Positions 1 through 9,381 of a DNA stretch of 32,087 bases are shown in pieces. The translations under genes and the position numbers were made by a program. Source of the DNA: Candidatus Omnitrophica bacterium CG22_combo_CG10-13_8_21_14_all_43_16 (lineage in GTDB: Bacteria > Omnitrophota > Gorgyraeia > Gorgyraeales > Gorgyraeaceae); contig PCTH01000086.1 of the NCBI GenBank assembly GCA_002771475.1, positions 1-32,087 of the forward strand, given 5' to 3'. The stretch's first letter is position 1, and the number at the start of each line of letters is the position of its first letter. The notes beneath the pieces are model-generated. The model was not told where the DNA came from, did no database searches, and was given only the letters and a program-made list of their open reading frames with translations.

Positions 1-13
1 AAGTTTCGAAAAG

Positions 14-1351
14 ATGCCCCCGCAAAACCTGGAAGCAGAAATGGCTGTCCTGGGGTCTATGCTGATAGAAGAGACAGCTATAGGATATGCCATAGAGATG
101 CTGGAAAACACCAGTTTTTACAATGACTCAAACCGCAAAATTTTTGAGAGCATGATAAAACTGTACAGCGAAAACAAGGCCATAGATATTGTCACGCTGA
201 TAGAAGAGTTGAAAAAAACAGGGGATCTGGATAAGGTAGGCGGGTCTACGTATGTTGCCAACCTTACTACGGTTGTGCCCACAGCGGCCAATGTGAGGCA
301 TTACGCCACGATCGTAAAAGAAAAGAGTATTTTGAGAAATTTAATTTCCGCCGCCACTAATATTATCACTGAAAGCTACGACGTGCACGGCGAAGTGGAG
401 AAGATTTTAGATAAAGCCGAACGTATCATATTTGACATCTCTTCCAAAAAGATAGAATCAAGTTTTGCCCCGATTAAAGAAATAATAAAAGACAGCATAG
501 AAACCATAGACCAGCTTTATCAGAAGAAGGCGCATGTAACAGGTATCCCCACGGGATTCAGCGACCTCGACAGCCTTACAGCCGGGATGCATCCTTCGGA
601 TCTTATAGTTTTCGCAGGCCGGCCTTCAATGGGCAAGAGCGCGCTTGTGAGTTCCATCGCAGAACATGTAGGGGTCATAGAAAAGATACCTCTTGTGGTA
701 TTCAGTCTGGAAATGTCAAAGGAGCAGCTGGTGCAGAGGATGTTGTGTTCCCACGCAAGGGTAAACGCGCATAATGTAAGGACCGGATTTTTGTCCCAGT
801 CAGACTGGCCGAAGCTTACAAACGCCGCAGGGAAACTTTCAGACGCGCCTATTTATATAGACGATACGGCGGACCTTTCTGTATTGGAGCTTAGGGCAAA
901 GGCCCGGAGGCTGAAATCCCAGCATAACATACAATTTATAATAGTTGATTATCTGCAATTGATGCAGGGCATGCAGGGCGCTGAAAACAGGCAGCAGGAA
1001 ATATCAGAGATATCCCGCTCGTTAAAGGCGCTGGCCAGGGAATTGAATGTGCCTGTTATAGCAGTCAGTCAGCTTTCAAGGGCAGTTGAAAGCAGGCAGG
1101 ACCGCAGGCCTCAGCTTTCGGATCTGAGGGAGTCAGGCGCCATAGAGCAGGATGCCGATTTAGTCGGACTTCTTTTAAGGGAAGAATACTATAACCCTAC
1201 AGAGGAGAACAAGGGTATCGCAGAGCTGATAATAGCAAAACAGCGTAACGGGCCTGTGGGGTCTATAAAGCTGGCCTTTCTTAAGGATTACGCAAAGTTT
1301 GACAACCTGGCTTTAAAGGAAGAAGGCTTGGTAAGCGAAGAGGCGTTTTAG
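14..1351 (+). CDS. dnaB: Replicative DNA helicase DnaB, 5' end possibly outside the window
   Basis: Hexameric 5'-3' helicase that unwinds the replication fork. The N-terminal DnaB domain begins with the family hallmark PPQNLEAE, followed by the RecA-like helicase domain. Walker A GRPSMGKS is at about residues 202-209, Walker B-like IIVDYLQLM near 313-321, and the SQLSRAVE and DLRESGAIEQDAD motifs follow, so the catalytic core is complete. In most DnaB proteins 10-20 residues precede PPQN. Here the reading frame stays open to the window edge (Ser-Phe-Glu-Lys before the Met), so the true start may lie upstream of base 1. It is followed by an AT-rich promoter region, so the next operon probably starts afresh. 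Function is certain; only the start is uncertain. Confidence 0.96.
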   Translation: MPPQNLEAEMAVLGSMLIEETAIGYAIEMLENTSFYNDSNRKIFESMIKLYSENKAIDIVTLIEELKKTGDLDKVGGSTYVANLTTVVPTAANVRHYATIVKEKSILRNLISAATNIITESYDVHGEVEKILDKAERIIFDISSKKIESSFAPIKEIIKDSIETIDQLYQKKAHVTGIPTGFSDLDSLTAGMHPSDLIVFAGRPSMGKSALVSSIAEHVGVIEKIPLVVFSLEMSKEQLVQRMLCSHARVNAHNVRTGFLSQSDWPKLTNAAGKLSDAPIYIDDTADLSVLELRAKARRLKSQHNIQFIIVDYLQLMQGMQGAENRQQEISEISRSLKALARELNVPVIAVSQLSRAVESRQDRRPQLSDLRESGAIEQDADLVGLLLREEYYNPTEENKGIAELIIAKQRNGPVGSIKLAFLKDYAKFDNLALKEEGLVSEEAF

Positions 1352-1368
1352 TAAGCCTCGAGTTTAGT

Positions 1369-1397
1369 TTGACATAGTTTTATATATATGATATATT
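1369..1397 (+). promoter_or_regulatory. Sigma-70-type promoter of the bamA-lpx operon
   Basis: A perfect -35 TTGACA (1369-1374) is separated by 17 bases from -10 TATATT (1392-1397). It lies in the very AT-rich gap between dnaB and bamA and would start transcription about 25 bases before the bamA ATG. No strong Shine-Dalgarno sequence is visible in front of bamA. Confidence 0.7.
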
Positions 1398-1427
1398 AAT
1401 TAATTAAATAATAAAAATTAAATTTAA

Positions 1428-3761
1428 ATGACAAAATTTAAAATAAATCTAGCCATAATTTTAGCTTTAAGTTTCCTCGCAGTTTCTATCCTCAGCCTTC
1501 CCTCTGCCTTTTGCGAAGATGGAGCCGGTCAGAAGATTATAAAGCATGTTGACGTAAAGAATAATAAAACTGTTTCCGGCGCCACGATCCTGGCAAAATT
1601 AAAAACCAAAAAAGGAGACGCCTTTTCCCAGAAAATAGTTGACGAGGACATAAAAAGATTGTATCTTTTGGGATTTTTCAGCGACGTGAGCGTGTCAGTG
1701 GAAGACGTACAGGACGGAGTGGGCATTATATTTACTGTTATGGAAAAAGCGCCTCTTACGAAAGTGGTTTTTGCGGGAAACAAGGTTTTTGATTCAAAAA
1801 GGCTGGAAGGCGCGGTTGAGTCAAAACTTAATGAATTTGCAGACGAGAGAAAGCTCAAAAAAGACGCGGATAACATAAAAGACCTGTATGAGAAAAAAGG
1901 CTACCCATGGGTGGAGGTTATCTACAAGATAGAAACAGATGAAGCCAATGCCTCTTCCAAAGCTATTTTTACTATAAATGAAGGCGCTCGGGCAGTCGTG
2001 AAAAAGATAGACCTGATAGGCAATACAGGATTCAGCGACAAGCGCATAGCGAAGATAATGAAATCCAGGACAGCAGGATTTTTCCGTTCGGGGGTTTACA
2101 AAAAAGAAGTCCTGGAAGATGATATGGAGCGTATAAAGAATTTTTATAGACAGGCAGGGTACCTGGATGTAAAGCCGGGATATGAACTTTTATTCCGGGA
2201 AAAAGGCAGGAAAAAATGGATAGAGATCGCGGTGCGCATAGAAGAAGGCAGAAAATACGTGACAGGCGCGATAAAGATTGCCAATAACACCGTATTTCCC
2301 GAAGAAGAGCTGAAAGCGCTTTTTAATATGAAACCCGGGGACACGTTTACGGAAGAAGCCCTGCATACAGATGTGGGCAGCATCCAGGAACATTATTTTG
2401 ATAAAGGGTATATAATGGCCAGGGTCAGGCCTGATACGGTTTTAAACATGGCTACAGACAGGATAGACATTACATATAGCCTTACGGAAGGCGAAGTGGC
2501 TTATGTAAATAAAATCAACATAAGAGGCAACACGAAAACAAAAGATGTGGTTATCCGCAGAGAACTCAGGATAAAGCCGGGCGAACGCTATGACGGAGCA
2601 AAGCTTAAAAGAAGCAAAGAGCGCCTTAATAATTTAGGATATTTCGAAAGCATAACTTTTGATACGGAAGAAACAGCTCAGGCGGATAAAAGAGATATGG
2701 TGGTAGACGTGAAAGAGACCAAGACAGGCGAATTCAGTTTTGGCGGAGGGTTCAGTTCAATAGACAAGCTGATAGGTTTTGTGGAGATAGAGCAGAGGAA
2801 TTTTGATATGTTGAATTTCCCGACTTTTACAGGAGATGGCCAGGATATAAAACTCAGGGGGGAATTCGGGTCTACGCGTAAGAATTATCTGCTCAGCTGG
2901 ACAGAGCCATGGATATTTGATAAACCCCTTTCTTTCGGATTTGATCTTTATGCGTCAGAACATAATAAGAGCGGCTCCACAGGCTATGCCTATGACGAGA
3001 CAAGACAGGGCGGAGACGTAAGATTCGGGAAGGAATTCAGCGAAGTTTTAAGAGGGGATTTGACTTATAGAATAGAGACTGTTGATATATCCGATTTGGA
3101 CAGCAACGTTTCCCAGGCATTGAAAGATGAGGCAGGGGAAAATACAATATCCAGCGCGATGTTCCAGCTTACCAAAAATACCACAGATAACAGGTTTAAT
3201 CCTGTGAGAGGAGCTATTTTAGTCGGCTCTGTTGAAGTGGCCGGCGGACCGCTTGGAGGCGATAAGGATTTTGCCAAGTTTTTCAATTCAATGAGTCATT
3301 ACTCTACTATAGGGCCTTTTGTGCTGGAATTGAGATTAAGAGACGGGGTAGTCTCTACTTATGGAGGGAACAATGGGGCAGTGCCTGTTTATGAAAGATT
3401 TTTCGCAGGAGGCACATACTCAATCAGAGGATTTAAAGAACGCGATATCGGGCCGAAAGACCAGTCCGGAGACGCGATAGGCGGCGGGACATTAGCTATT
3501 GCAAATGCGGAATTGACATTTTCAATAATAGATAATCTTAAAGGGGCTTTCTTCGTGGATGCCGGGAACGTGTGGCATGTGCCTGACAGTAAGCCAAGAG
3601 GCGGGACATCTCCAGGCGGCATTAAGATGGGTGCGGGAACAGGCGTGAGGATCAAAACGCCCATAGGTCCTGTAAAACTGGATTACGGGTTCCCTATTAA
3701 TGCGGATGAAGGCCAATCTAAAAGCGGAAGGATACATTTCAGCATGACCAGGGGGTTTTAA
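1428..3761 (+). CDS. bamA: Outer membrane protein assembly factor BamA (Omp85)
   Basis: Central component of the BAM machine, which folds beta-barrel proteins into the outer membrane. A Sec signal peptide (basic MTKFK start, hydrophobic stretch to about residue 28, Ala-Phe-Cys near the cleavage site) is followed by five POTRA-like repeats (about 35-420) with the usual GN...F and GYF patterns. A C-terminal Omp85 barrel follows, with the conserved barrel motifs ERFFAGGTYSIRGF (about 652-665) and VKLDYGFPI near the end. The protein ends in Phe, as barrel substrates do. Its 777-residue length is normal. It stops one base before skp/ompH and heads the lipid A operon, the common BamA-Skp-LpxD order of Gram-negative bacteria. 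Confidence 0.96.
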   Translation: MTKFKINLAIILALSFLAVSILSLPSAFCEDGAGQKIIKHVDVKNNKTVSGATILAKLKTKKGDAFSQKIVDEDIKRLYLLGFFSDVSVSVEDVQDGVGIIFTVMEKAPLTKVVFAGNKVFDSKRLEGAVESKLNEFADERKLKKDADNIKDLYEKKGYPWVEVIYKIETDEANASSKAIFTINEGARAVVKKIDLIGNTGFSDKRIAKIMKSRTAGFFRSGVYKKEVLEDDMERIKNFYRQAGYLDVKPGYELLFREKGRKKWIEIAVRIEEGRKYVTGAIKIANNTVFPEEELKALFNMKPGDTFTEEALHTDVGSIQEHYFDKGYIMARVRPDTVLNMATDRIDITYSLTEGEVAYVNKINIRGNTKTKDVVIRRELRIKPGERYDGAKLKRSKERLNNLGYFESITFDTEETAQADKRDMVVDVKETKTGEFSFGGGFSSIDKLIGFVEIEQRNFDMLNFPTFTGDGQDIKLRGEFGSTRKNYLLSWTEPWIFDKPLSFGFDLYASEHNKSGSTGYAYDETRQGGDVRFGKEFSEVLRGDLTYRIETVDISDLDSNVSQALKDEAGENTISSAMFQLTKNTTDNRFNPVRGAILVGSVEVAGGPLGGDKDFAKFFNSMSHYSTIGPFVLELRLRDGVVSTYGGNNGAVPVYERFFAGGTYSIRGFKERDIGPKDQSGDAIGGGTLAIANAELTFSIIDNLKGAFFVDAGNVWHVPDSKPRGGTSPGGIKMGAGTGVRIKTPIGPVKLDYGFPINADEGQSKSGRIHFSMTRGF

Positions 3762-3762
3762 T

Positions 3763-4284
3763 ATGAAGAAGTTATTTGTAGTTATATTGGCGGGTATTTT
3801 TATATCCTGCATGCAAGCGCCGTTATTCGCCGAATCGCAGGGTAAGATCGGTTACATCGATCTATCCAGATCATTTGATGAATACCAGAAAACAAAGGAT
3901 TTCGATAAAGAGCTCGAAGGAAAAGGCGATATGAAACAGAACGAGCGAGAAAAGCTCGTTCAGGAAATAAGGAAAATGCGCGAAGAGCTGGAACTCATGA
4001 ATAAAAAAGCGCGCGAAAAAAAGGAAACGGACATAGAATCAAAAATAAAATTTCTTCAGGAATTCGACCAGGGAGCCAAGACAGACCTTACCAAGGAAAG
4101 GGATAATATGGTAAAGGATATCCTGAGAGAAATGAGCGATGTGATAAAAGAATACGGCGAGAAGAACGGGTATTCAATTATAGTAAATGACAGGGTGCTT
4201 TTATACGGCGATAGCGGAATGGACCTGACAGGCGAAATTATAAAAATATTAAACGATAGATATAAAACAATGCCTGCGAAATAA
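3763..4284 (+). CDS. skp: Periplasmic chaperone Skp/OmpH family
   Basis: Periplasmic holdase for unfolded outer-membrane proteins. A signal peptide at residues 1-23 ([13 protein letters not shown]..., ending in LFAES) precedes [19 protein letters not shown], the typical start of mature OmpH/Skp. A long charged coiled-coil segment (about 45-120) forms the tentacles, and the C-terminal part [16 protein letters not shown]-like strand matches the trimerisation body. The 173-residue length fits the family. The gene starts one base after the bamA stop, so it is probably translationally linked, and it belongs to the same operon. Sequence of this family is weakly conserved; position and architecture support the call. 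Confidence 0.9.
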   Translation: MKKLFVVILAGIFISCMQAPLFAESQGKIGYIDLSRSFDEYQKTKDFDKELEGKGDMKQNEREKLVQEIRKMREELELMNKKAREKKETDIESKIKFLQEFDQGAKTDLTKERDNMVKDILREMSDVIKEYGEKNGYSIIVNDRVLLYGDSGMDLTGEIIKILNDRYKTMPAK

Positions 4285-4303
4285 ACCAGAGGGGCTTTGC
4301 AAT

Positions 4304-5350
4304 ATGCAGAAGACATTAAAAGAAGTTGCCAGTCTTATAGACGGTGAGATAGTCGGAGACGAGAATATAGTTGTGACAGGCATTTGCGGCATCAAAGAAG
4401 CAAAAGAGGGCGACCTTACATTTGTCGCCAATTCAAGATATCTGCCTCTTATGGGGCATACCAGAGCCTCGGCTATTATAACATCCAGAGATGTAAAAGC
4501 AGCCCCTAAGACGATAATACGCACCGAGAATCCATCCCTGGCATTTGCGAAGATGGTTTCTCTTTTGGCGCCGAACGAAGTTAGAAGGCCGAAAGGCATC
4601 CACCCGACTGCTGTTATAGGAGACAAAGTAAAGATAGGCAAAAATGTGGCTATAGAGCCGTATGTGGTTATAGAAGATAATGTAGAGATAAAAGATAACA
4701 CGGTTCTTTACGCCGGCGTTTATGCGGGGCATCATACAAAGATCGGAAAAAATTGCATTATTTATCCTTATGTGATAATCAGGGAAAGAGTGGTTATAGG
4801 CGACAGGGTTGTTATTCACGGCGGGACTGTCATAGGTAGCGATGGCTTTGGATTTTCTACGGTCCAGGGCGTGCACCACAGGATTCCCCAGATAGGCACG
4901 GTAATCATAGAAGACGACGTGGAGATAGGGGCCAATGTCACTATTGACAGGGCGCGATTCGATAAAACCATCATAAAAAAAGGGACAAAGATAGATAATC
5001 TTGTTCAGATTGCCCATAATGTATCAATAGGGGAAAATTCCATAATAGTTGCGCAGAGCGGCATATCGGGCAGCGCAACTATAGGCAAGAATGTCACTAT
5101 TGCGGGCCAGTCAGGCGTTATCGGGCATATTTCTATAGGCGATAACGTTGTGGTGGCTGCCCAGTCAGGCGTGACAAAATCTATCCCTTCAAATACCTGC
5201 GTTTCAGGTTATCCTGCCAAACCGCATATCCTGGCAAAAAAAATCCATGCATTTACCCAGAACCTCCCGGGGTTATTTAAAAAGGTAAAGCAATTGGAAG
5301 AAGAGATCGAGCGATTAAAATCCGCAGCTAAAGAAAACAACAAAAGTTAA
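4304..5350 (+). CDS. lpxD: UDP-3-O-acylglucosamine N-acyltransferase LpxD
   Basis: Third step of lipid A synthesis: transfers a 3-hydroxyacyl chain from acyl-ACP to the amine of UDP-3-O-acylglucosamine in the cytoplasm. The N-terminal LpxD domain (about 1-95; [18 protein letters not shown]) is followed by a left-handed beta-helix of hexapeptide repeats (about 100-310). The catalytic His lies in QIAHNVSIG at residue 238, corresponding to the known His239 of E. coli LpxD. A C-terminal helix with [14 protein letters not shown] completes the fold. The Shine-Dalgarno is GAGGGG about ten bases upstream of the ATG. It sits between skp and lpxC as in other lipid A islands. Confidence 0.95.
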   Translation: MQKTLKEVASLIDGEIVGDENIVVTGICGIKEAKEGDLTFVANSRYLPLMGHTRASAIITSRDVKAAPKTIIRTENPSLAFAKMVSLLAPNEVRRPKGIHPTAVIGDKVKIGKNVAIEPYVVIEDNVEIKDNTVLYAGVYAGHHTKIGKNCIIYPYVIIRERVVIGDRVVIHGGTVIGSDGFGFSTVQGVHHRIPQIGTVIIEDDVEIGANVTIDRARFDKTIIKKGTKIDNLVQIAHNVSIGENSIIVAQSGISGSATIGKNVTIAGQSGVIGHISIGDNVVVAAQSGVTKSIPSNTCVSGYPAKPHILAKKIHAFTQNLPGLFKKVKQLEEEIERLKSAAKENNKS

Positions 5351-5369
5351 AAATCATACGAGGAGCAAA

Positions 5370-6683
5370 ATGCAGCAGAGAACAATAAAAAAATCGGTTG
5401 AATTAAAAGGGGTAGGCCTGCATACAGGGGTGAGCGTTAACCTTAAATTCAAGCCTGCCCCGACTAATACGGGCATAAATTTCATAAGGATTGACATAAA
5501 AGATTCTCCTATGGTCAAGGCCGATATCAGTAGCATTATCTGCCAGGAAAAAAGCCCCAGGCGCACTTCCATCGGAATCGATGGGGTTGAGATCCACACA
5601 ATAGAGCATTTAATGGCCGCATTGTGGGCGCTCGGCATAGATAATATAATCATAGAAACGGACGGGCCTGAACTCCCGGGCCTTGATGGAAGTGCAACAG
5701 GCTTCATGGAAATCTTGAGAAAGGTGGGTATCGAAGATCAGGGGCTGCCTAAAAAGATTTACCAGGTAAGAGCACCCCTGTGGGCTGAACAGGATGGGGC
5801 CATGATAATGGTTTTACCTGACGATAATTTCAGGGTGTCTTACACGTTGAATTATGAACACCCTCTTTTAAAGGCGCAGTATATATCATTTACCGTAGAT
5901 GAAAATACATTTGCAAAAGAAATCTCCACTGCCAGGACTTTTTGCCTGGAAAAAGAAGTAAACGAGCTCAGGAAAAAAGGCCTTGGGAAAGGCGCTAATT
6001 ACGACAATACTGTCGTGGTAGGAGAAGGCGGGGTCATAGATAATAAACTCAGATTTGAAGACGAATTCGCGAGGCATAAGATACTGGATCTTTTAGGGGA
6101 TTTATATCTCCTGGGGTACAACATCAGAGGCCATATTATTGCGATGCGCAGCGGCCATCCTCTGAACGTGCAGCTGGTTGAGAAAATAAATAATCAAAGA
6201 GAAAAGATTCATTCCGGCGGCATCAAAGCTGTGTATGTTGAAACAAGCGGCAGGGCACTGGATGCCATTGATATACAGAAGATACTGCCGCACAGGTATC
6301 CGTTTCTATTGGTGGACAGGATCATAAAGATTGAGGTGGACAAAAAAGCTGTAGGAATAAAAAATGTTACAATGAACGAGCAGTTTTTTACAGGGCATTT
6401 TCCAGGCAGGCCTGTTATGCCAGGCGTATTAATTGTTGAGGCAATGGCGCAGGTGGCAGGGGTATTGTTGTTAAATAAAAAAGAGAATATGGGCAAATAC
6501 GCGTATTTCATGAGCCTTGATAATGTAAAGTTCAGAAAAACAGTTATTCCCGGCGACCAACTGCGCCTGGAAGTAGAGGTTATGAAGCTTAAATCAAGGA
6601 CAGGGCAGGTCCACACAAGGGCGCTTGTGGACGGCGCAGTAGTAGCTGAAGCAGACCTGATGTTTGCTCTTGTAGACGCATAA
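5370..6683 (+). CDS. lpxC/fabZ: Bifunctional LpxC-FabZ fusion (deacetylase / hydroxyacyl-ACP dehydratase)
   Basis: Two enzymes in one chain. Residues 1-285 are LpxC, the zinc deacetylase that makes the committed step of lipid A synthesis. The metal ligands are visible as His80 in TIEHLMAAL and as His236 and Asp240 in [10 protein letters not shown]. Residues from about 296 to 437 are FabZ, the dehydratase of type II fatty acid synthesis, with [18 protein letters not shown] (catalytic His) and [11 protein letters not shown] (catalytic Glu). The two consume the same 3-hydroxyacyl-ACP pool, so the fusion couples supply and demand. Comparable fusions are known from Bacteroidetes and some other phyla. 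Shine-Dalgarno AGGAG is just upstream of the ATG. No frameshift is seen at the junction. Confidence 0.96.
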   Translation: MQQRTIKKSVELKGVGLHTGVSVNLKFKPAPTNTGINFIRIDIKDSPMVKADISSIICQEKSPRRTSIGIDGVEIHTIEHLMAALWALGIDNIIIETDGPELPGLDGSATGFMEILRKVGIEDQGLPKKIYQVRAPLWAEQDGAMIMVLPDDNFRVSYTLNYEHPLLKAQYISFTVDENTFAKEISTARTFCLEKEVNELRKKGLGKGANYDNTVVVGEGGVIDNKLRFEDEFARHKILDLLGDLYLLGYNIRGHIIAMRSGHPLNVQLVEKINNQREKIHSGGIKAVYVETSGRALDAIDIQKILPHRYPFLLVDRIIKIEVDKKAVGIKNVTMNEQFFTGHFPGRPVMPGVLIVEAMAQVAGVLLLNKKENMGKYAYFMSLDNVKFRKTVIPGDQLRLEVEVMKLKSRTGQVHTRALVDGAVVAEADLMFALVDA

Positions 6684-6686
6684 TCT

Positions 6687-7469
6687 ATGAACAAGATTCA
6701 TCCGACAGCAATCGTGGATAAAAAAGCAAAGCTGGCCGACGACGTAGAAGTCGGCCCTTATGCTATTATAGGGCCCAACGTAGAGATAGGGAAGGGCGCT
6801 GTTGTAGGCCCGGCCGCTAATATTGAAGGCTATACCACCCTGGGAGAAGGAAGCCGCATATTTACAGGCGCTATCATAGGGAGCCCGCCGCAGGACTTAA
6901 AATATAAGGGTGAGAAAAGTTTTCTTAAAATAGGAAAGAATAATACTATCAGGGAATATGTCACTATGAATCTAGGCACAGAAGAGGGGACTGCTACATG
7001 CGTTGGAGATGACAATCTTTTTATGGCATATTCGCACGTTGCGCACAATTGCAGGGTTGGAAATAACTGTGTCATTGCAAATGCAGGAACTCTTGCAGGA
7101 CACGTTACGCTGGAAGACAAAGTTGTGCTAGGAGGGTTTGCAGGAGTGCACCAGTTTACAAGAGTCGGCAAGATGTCCATAATAGGCGGATGCTCAAAAG
7201 TGGTCCAGGACATCCCTCCTTTTTCTACCTGCGACGGAAATCCTGCAAGGGTATATGGGTTAAATCTGATAGGCGTAAGGCGGGCAGGGATGTCTCAAAA
7301 GGCGCAGGCTGAATTAAAAAAGGCGTTCAAGATTTTATTCCATTCAGGGCTCGCCTTAAAAAACGGCATAGCGAAAGTGAAAAAAGAAATAGCCTCCATG
7401 GAAGAAGTAGAATACCTGCTTAATTTTCTAAAAGACTCAGAAAGAGGTATTTGCAGGGGCGGCAAATAA
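6687..7469 (+). CDS. lpxA: UDP-N-acetylglucosamine O-acyltransferase LpxA
   Basis: First step of lipid A synthesis: attaches the 3-hydroxyacyl chain to UDP-GlcNAc. It opens with IHPTAIVDKKAKL and continues as a beta-helix of hexapeptide repeats to about residue 190, then a helical C-terminal domain. The catalytic His is His120 in SHVAHNCRVG, corresponding to E. coli His125. GGFAGVHQF and GNPARVYGLN(L)IGVRR are family signatures. The 260-residue length is standard. It starts three bases after lpxC-fabZ and ends one base before lpxI, so the three genes are one transcription unit. Confidence 0.96.
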   Translation: MNKIHPTAIVDKKAKLADDVEVGPYAIIGPNVEIGKGAVVGPAANIEGYTTLGEGSRIFTGAIIGSPPQDLKYKGEKSFLKIGKNNTIREYVTMNLGTEEGTATCVGDDNLFMAYSHVAHNCRVGNNCVIANAGTLAGHVTLEDKVVLGGFAGVHQFTRVGKMSIIGGCSKVVQDIPPFSTCDGNPARVYGLNLIGVRRAGMSQKAQAELKKAFKILFHSGLALKNGIAKVKKEIASMEEVEYLLNFLKDSERGICRGGK

Positions 7470-7470
7470 G

Positions 7471-8277
7471 ATGGTTAATAGAATAGGGCTTTTAGCTGGG
7501 AACGGCAGGTTCCCTATTATATTTGCAGAAAGCGCCAGGAAAAAAGGCGTAGAAGTAATTGCGATAGGCATAAACGAAGAAACGTCAGAGGAGCTGGAGA
7601 AATTTGTAAATAAAATATACTGGCTTGGAGCGGGAGAGCTTGAAAAACTGCTGGGGATTCTCAAGGAAGAAAATATCCGCTCTATCGTAATGGCGGGCCA
7701 GGTAAGGCATAAGTTGCTTTTTGATAATAATATAAAGATAGATAAAAAGATGCAGCTTCTCCTCGGAAGCCTGAGGAATAAAAAAACAGACTCTATCATA
7801 GGGGCTGTGGCGAGATTATTGGAGTTTAAAGGCATAAAGGTCCTGAGTTCCATAACTTTTTTATCAGATTATCTTCCTCAAAAAGGCATTCTTACAAGTA
7901 AATTGCCTGATGAAAGGGTGCTGAAGGATATTGATTTTGGAAGGCGCATAGCAAAGGCTATAGCAGGCCTGGATATAGGGCAATCTATTGTAGTAAAAGA
8001 CGGAGTTGTGCTGGCAGTGGAGTCGATAGAAGGGACTGACGAGACAATAAGGCGCGCAGCCAGATACGGCAAAGATGGCGTTGTGGTTATAAAGGTGACA
8101 AAACCCAGGCAGGATATGAGATTTGACGTGCCTGTGATAGGGCCTGATACAATAAGGTTGTTGAAGGAAGTAAAGGCAAGCTGTCTTTCGATAGATGCCA
8201 AAAAAACTCTTATAATAGACAAACAGGAAACGCTGAAATTTGCCGGGGAAGCAGGTATTAGTATTGTAGCAGCATAA
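7471..8277 (+). CDS. lpxI: UDP-2,3-diacylglucosamine pyrophosphatase LpxI
   Basis: Hydrolyses UDP-2,3-diacylglucosamine to lipid X; it replaces LpxH in some lineages. It begins with the family start IGLLAGNGRFPIIFAESARKKG. It has the VMAGQVRHKLLF motif and the C-terminal region QDMRFDVPVIGPDTI, which contains the Asp known to be catalytic in Caulobacter LpxI. The length of 268 is normal. It is the last recognisable lipid A gene here. lpxB, which often follows, is absent, and the next gene four bases on is a GAF-ANTAR regulator. Confidence 0.93.
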   Translation: MVNRIGLLAGNGRFPIIFAESARKKGVEVIAIGINEETSEELEKFVNKIYWLGAGELEKLLGILKEENIRSIVMAGQVRHKLLFDNNIKIDKKMQLLLGSLRNKKTDSIIGAVARLLEFKGIKVLSSITFLSDYLPQKGILTSKLPDERVLKDIDFGRRIAKAIAGLDIGQSIVVKDGVVLAVESIEGTDETIRRAARYGKDGVVVIKVTKPRQDMRFDVPVIGPDTIRLLKEVKASCLSIDAKKTLIIDKQETLKFAGEAGISIVAA

Positions 8278-8281
8278 ATTT

Positions 8282-8992
8282 ATGGCAAAGAAAATTAAAA
8301 AAACATCCAAATCCAGCGATACAATCGAAGCAATTTCAAAGATAAGCAAAGCCATATCAAGCGACTTGTACCTGGAAGACATATTAAAGCTTATAGTGAC
8401 TGTTACAGCGGAAGCGATGAACTCCAGGATTTGCTCATTGATGCTTCTGGACGATAAGAAACAATATTTAGATATCAGAGCCACGCAGAGCATAAGCGAA
8501 GAATATATAGGCAAAAAACCGCTGGCTAAAAGCGAGGGCGTTGCATGGAAAGTGGTACTCCAGAATAAACCTATAGTAGTACCAGATGTCACAAAAGAAC
8601 CTGAATATAAATACAAGGATATAGCTGTAAAAGAGAAACTAGTGTCTTTATTATGCGTGCCTTTGGCAGTCAAAGGGAAGGTAATAGGGGTATTGAACTG
8701 CTATACATCTGAGCCGCACAAATTTACGCCTACGGAAATAAATGTCCTCACAAGCGTTGCAAACCAGGCAGCTATTGCCATAGAGAATACAGAGCTCATG
8801 GTCAAGACAAAGGTTATCCAGGAAGAGCTTGAGACCAGAAAAGTGGTGGAAAGGGCAAAAGGGATTTTAATGGACCAGGAAGAGTTGTCGGAAGAAGATG
8901 CATTCAGGCGCATCCAGAAATACAGCATGGACCGCAGAAAGCCGATGAAAGATGTTGCTGAGGCGATAATAGTAGCGCACGAGATGAAATGA
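8282..8992 (+). CDS. GAF-ANTAR protein, predicted RNA-binding transcription antiterminator
   Basis: Predicted ligand-controlled antiterminator. Residues about 15-170 are a GAF sensor domain (EAISKISKAISSDLYLEDIL start; LLCVPLAVKGKVIGVLNCY core strands). A linker helix (about 170-187) leads to a C-terminal ANTAR domain (about 178-234). The ANTAR hallmarks are VVERAKGILM, LSEEDAFRRIQKYSMDRR and MKDVAEAII. ANTAR domains bind paired RNA hairpins with hexanucleotide loops and prevent terminator formation. No receiver or kinase domain is present, so the signal probably binds the GAF domain directly; the ligand is unknown. The gene follows lpxI by four bases and overlaps queF by ATGA, so it is transcribed with them. 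Five leaders with matching RNA architecture lie downstream in this window, all but one before recognisable nitrogen or regulatory genes, and are its likely targets. Confidence 0.93.
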   Translation: MAKKIKKTSKSSDTIEAISKISKAISSDLYLEDILKLIVTVTAEAMNSRICSLMLLDDKKQYLDIRATQSISEEYIGKKPLAKSEGVAWKVVLQNKPIVVPDVTKEPEYKYKDIAVKEKLVSLLCVPLAVKGKVIGVLNCYTSEPHKFTPTEINVLTSVANQAAIAIENTELMVKTKVIQEELETRKVVERAKGILMDQEELSEEDAFRRIQKYSMDRRKPMKDVAEAIIVAHEMK

Positions 8993-9381
8993 AATCCAAA
9001 TATGAAGGTTTGCAAAAAAATGTACGCAAGTTAAAAACCCCTGAAATAGAGGTTTGGGAAAACCAGTATTCTGACAAAGAATATACAATAACCCTGGAAA
9101 ATCCGGAATTTACATGCGTTTGCCCTAAAACAGGATTGCCTGACTTTGCAAATATAACCATTCAATATAAACCTGTCAAATTTTGCATAGAATTAAAATC
9201 ATTAAAGATATACCTGCTATTTTACAGGGATGTAGGGATATTTCACGAACACGCAGTAAATAAAATCATGGAAGATTTTGTAAAAGCGTGTAAGCCAAAG
9301 TGGGCTTATATCAAAGGCGAATTTAATACGCGGGGCGGGATTTATACAACAGTCAACGCAGAATACAAAAGGAGGAGATAG
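8989..9381 (+). CDS. queF: NADPH-dependent 7-cyano-7-deazaguanine reductase QueF (short type)
   Basis: Reduces the nitrile preQ0 to preQ1 in queuosine tRNA modification. The catalytic Cys and the acid/base Asp are seen in FTCVCPKTGLPDFANI (about residues 43-58). The substrate and NADPH motif ELKSLKIYLLFYRDVGIFHEHAVNKI follows, and TRGGIYTTVNAEY closes the fold. At 130 residues it is the unimodular type like B. subtilis QueF. It starts inside the ATGA overlap with the antiterminator gene, and its stop overlaps the GTG start of glnA by one base. The near-perfect AGGAGG in its last codons serves as the glnA ribosome binding site. Why a tRNA-modification gene sits between two nitrogen genes is unclear. 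Confidence 0.94.
   Translation: MKSKYEGLQKNVRKLKTPEIEVWENQYSDKEYTITLENPEFTCVCPKTGLPDFANITIQYKPVKFCIELKSLKIYLLFYRDVGIFHEHAVNKIMEDFVKACKPKWAYIKGEFNTRGGIYTTVNAEYKRRR

Noticed and set aside
4249-4701. Minus-strand frame of 150 codons opposite lpxD
   Set aside because: Shadow of the hexapeptide-repeat coding sequence.
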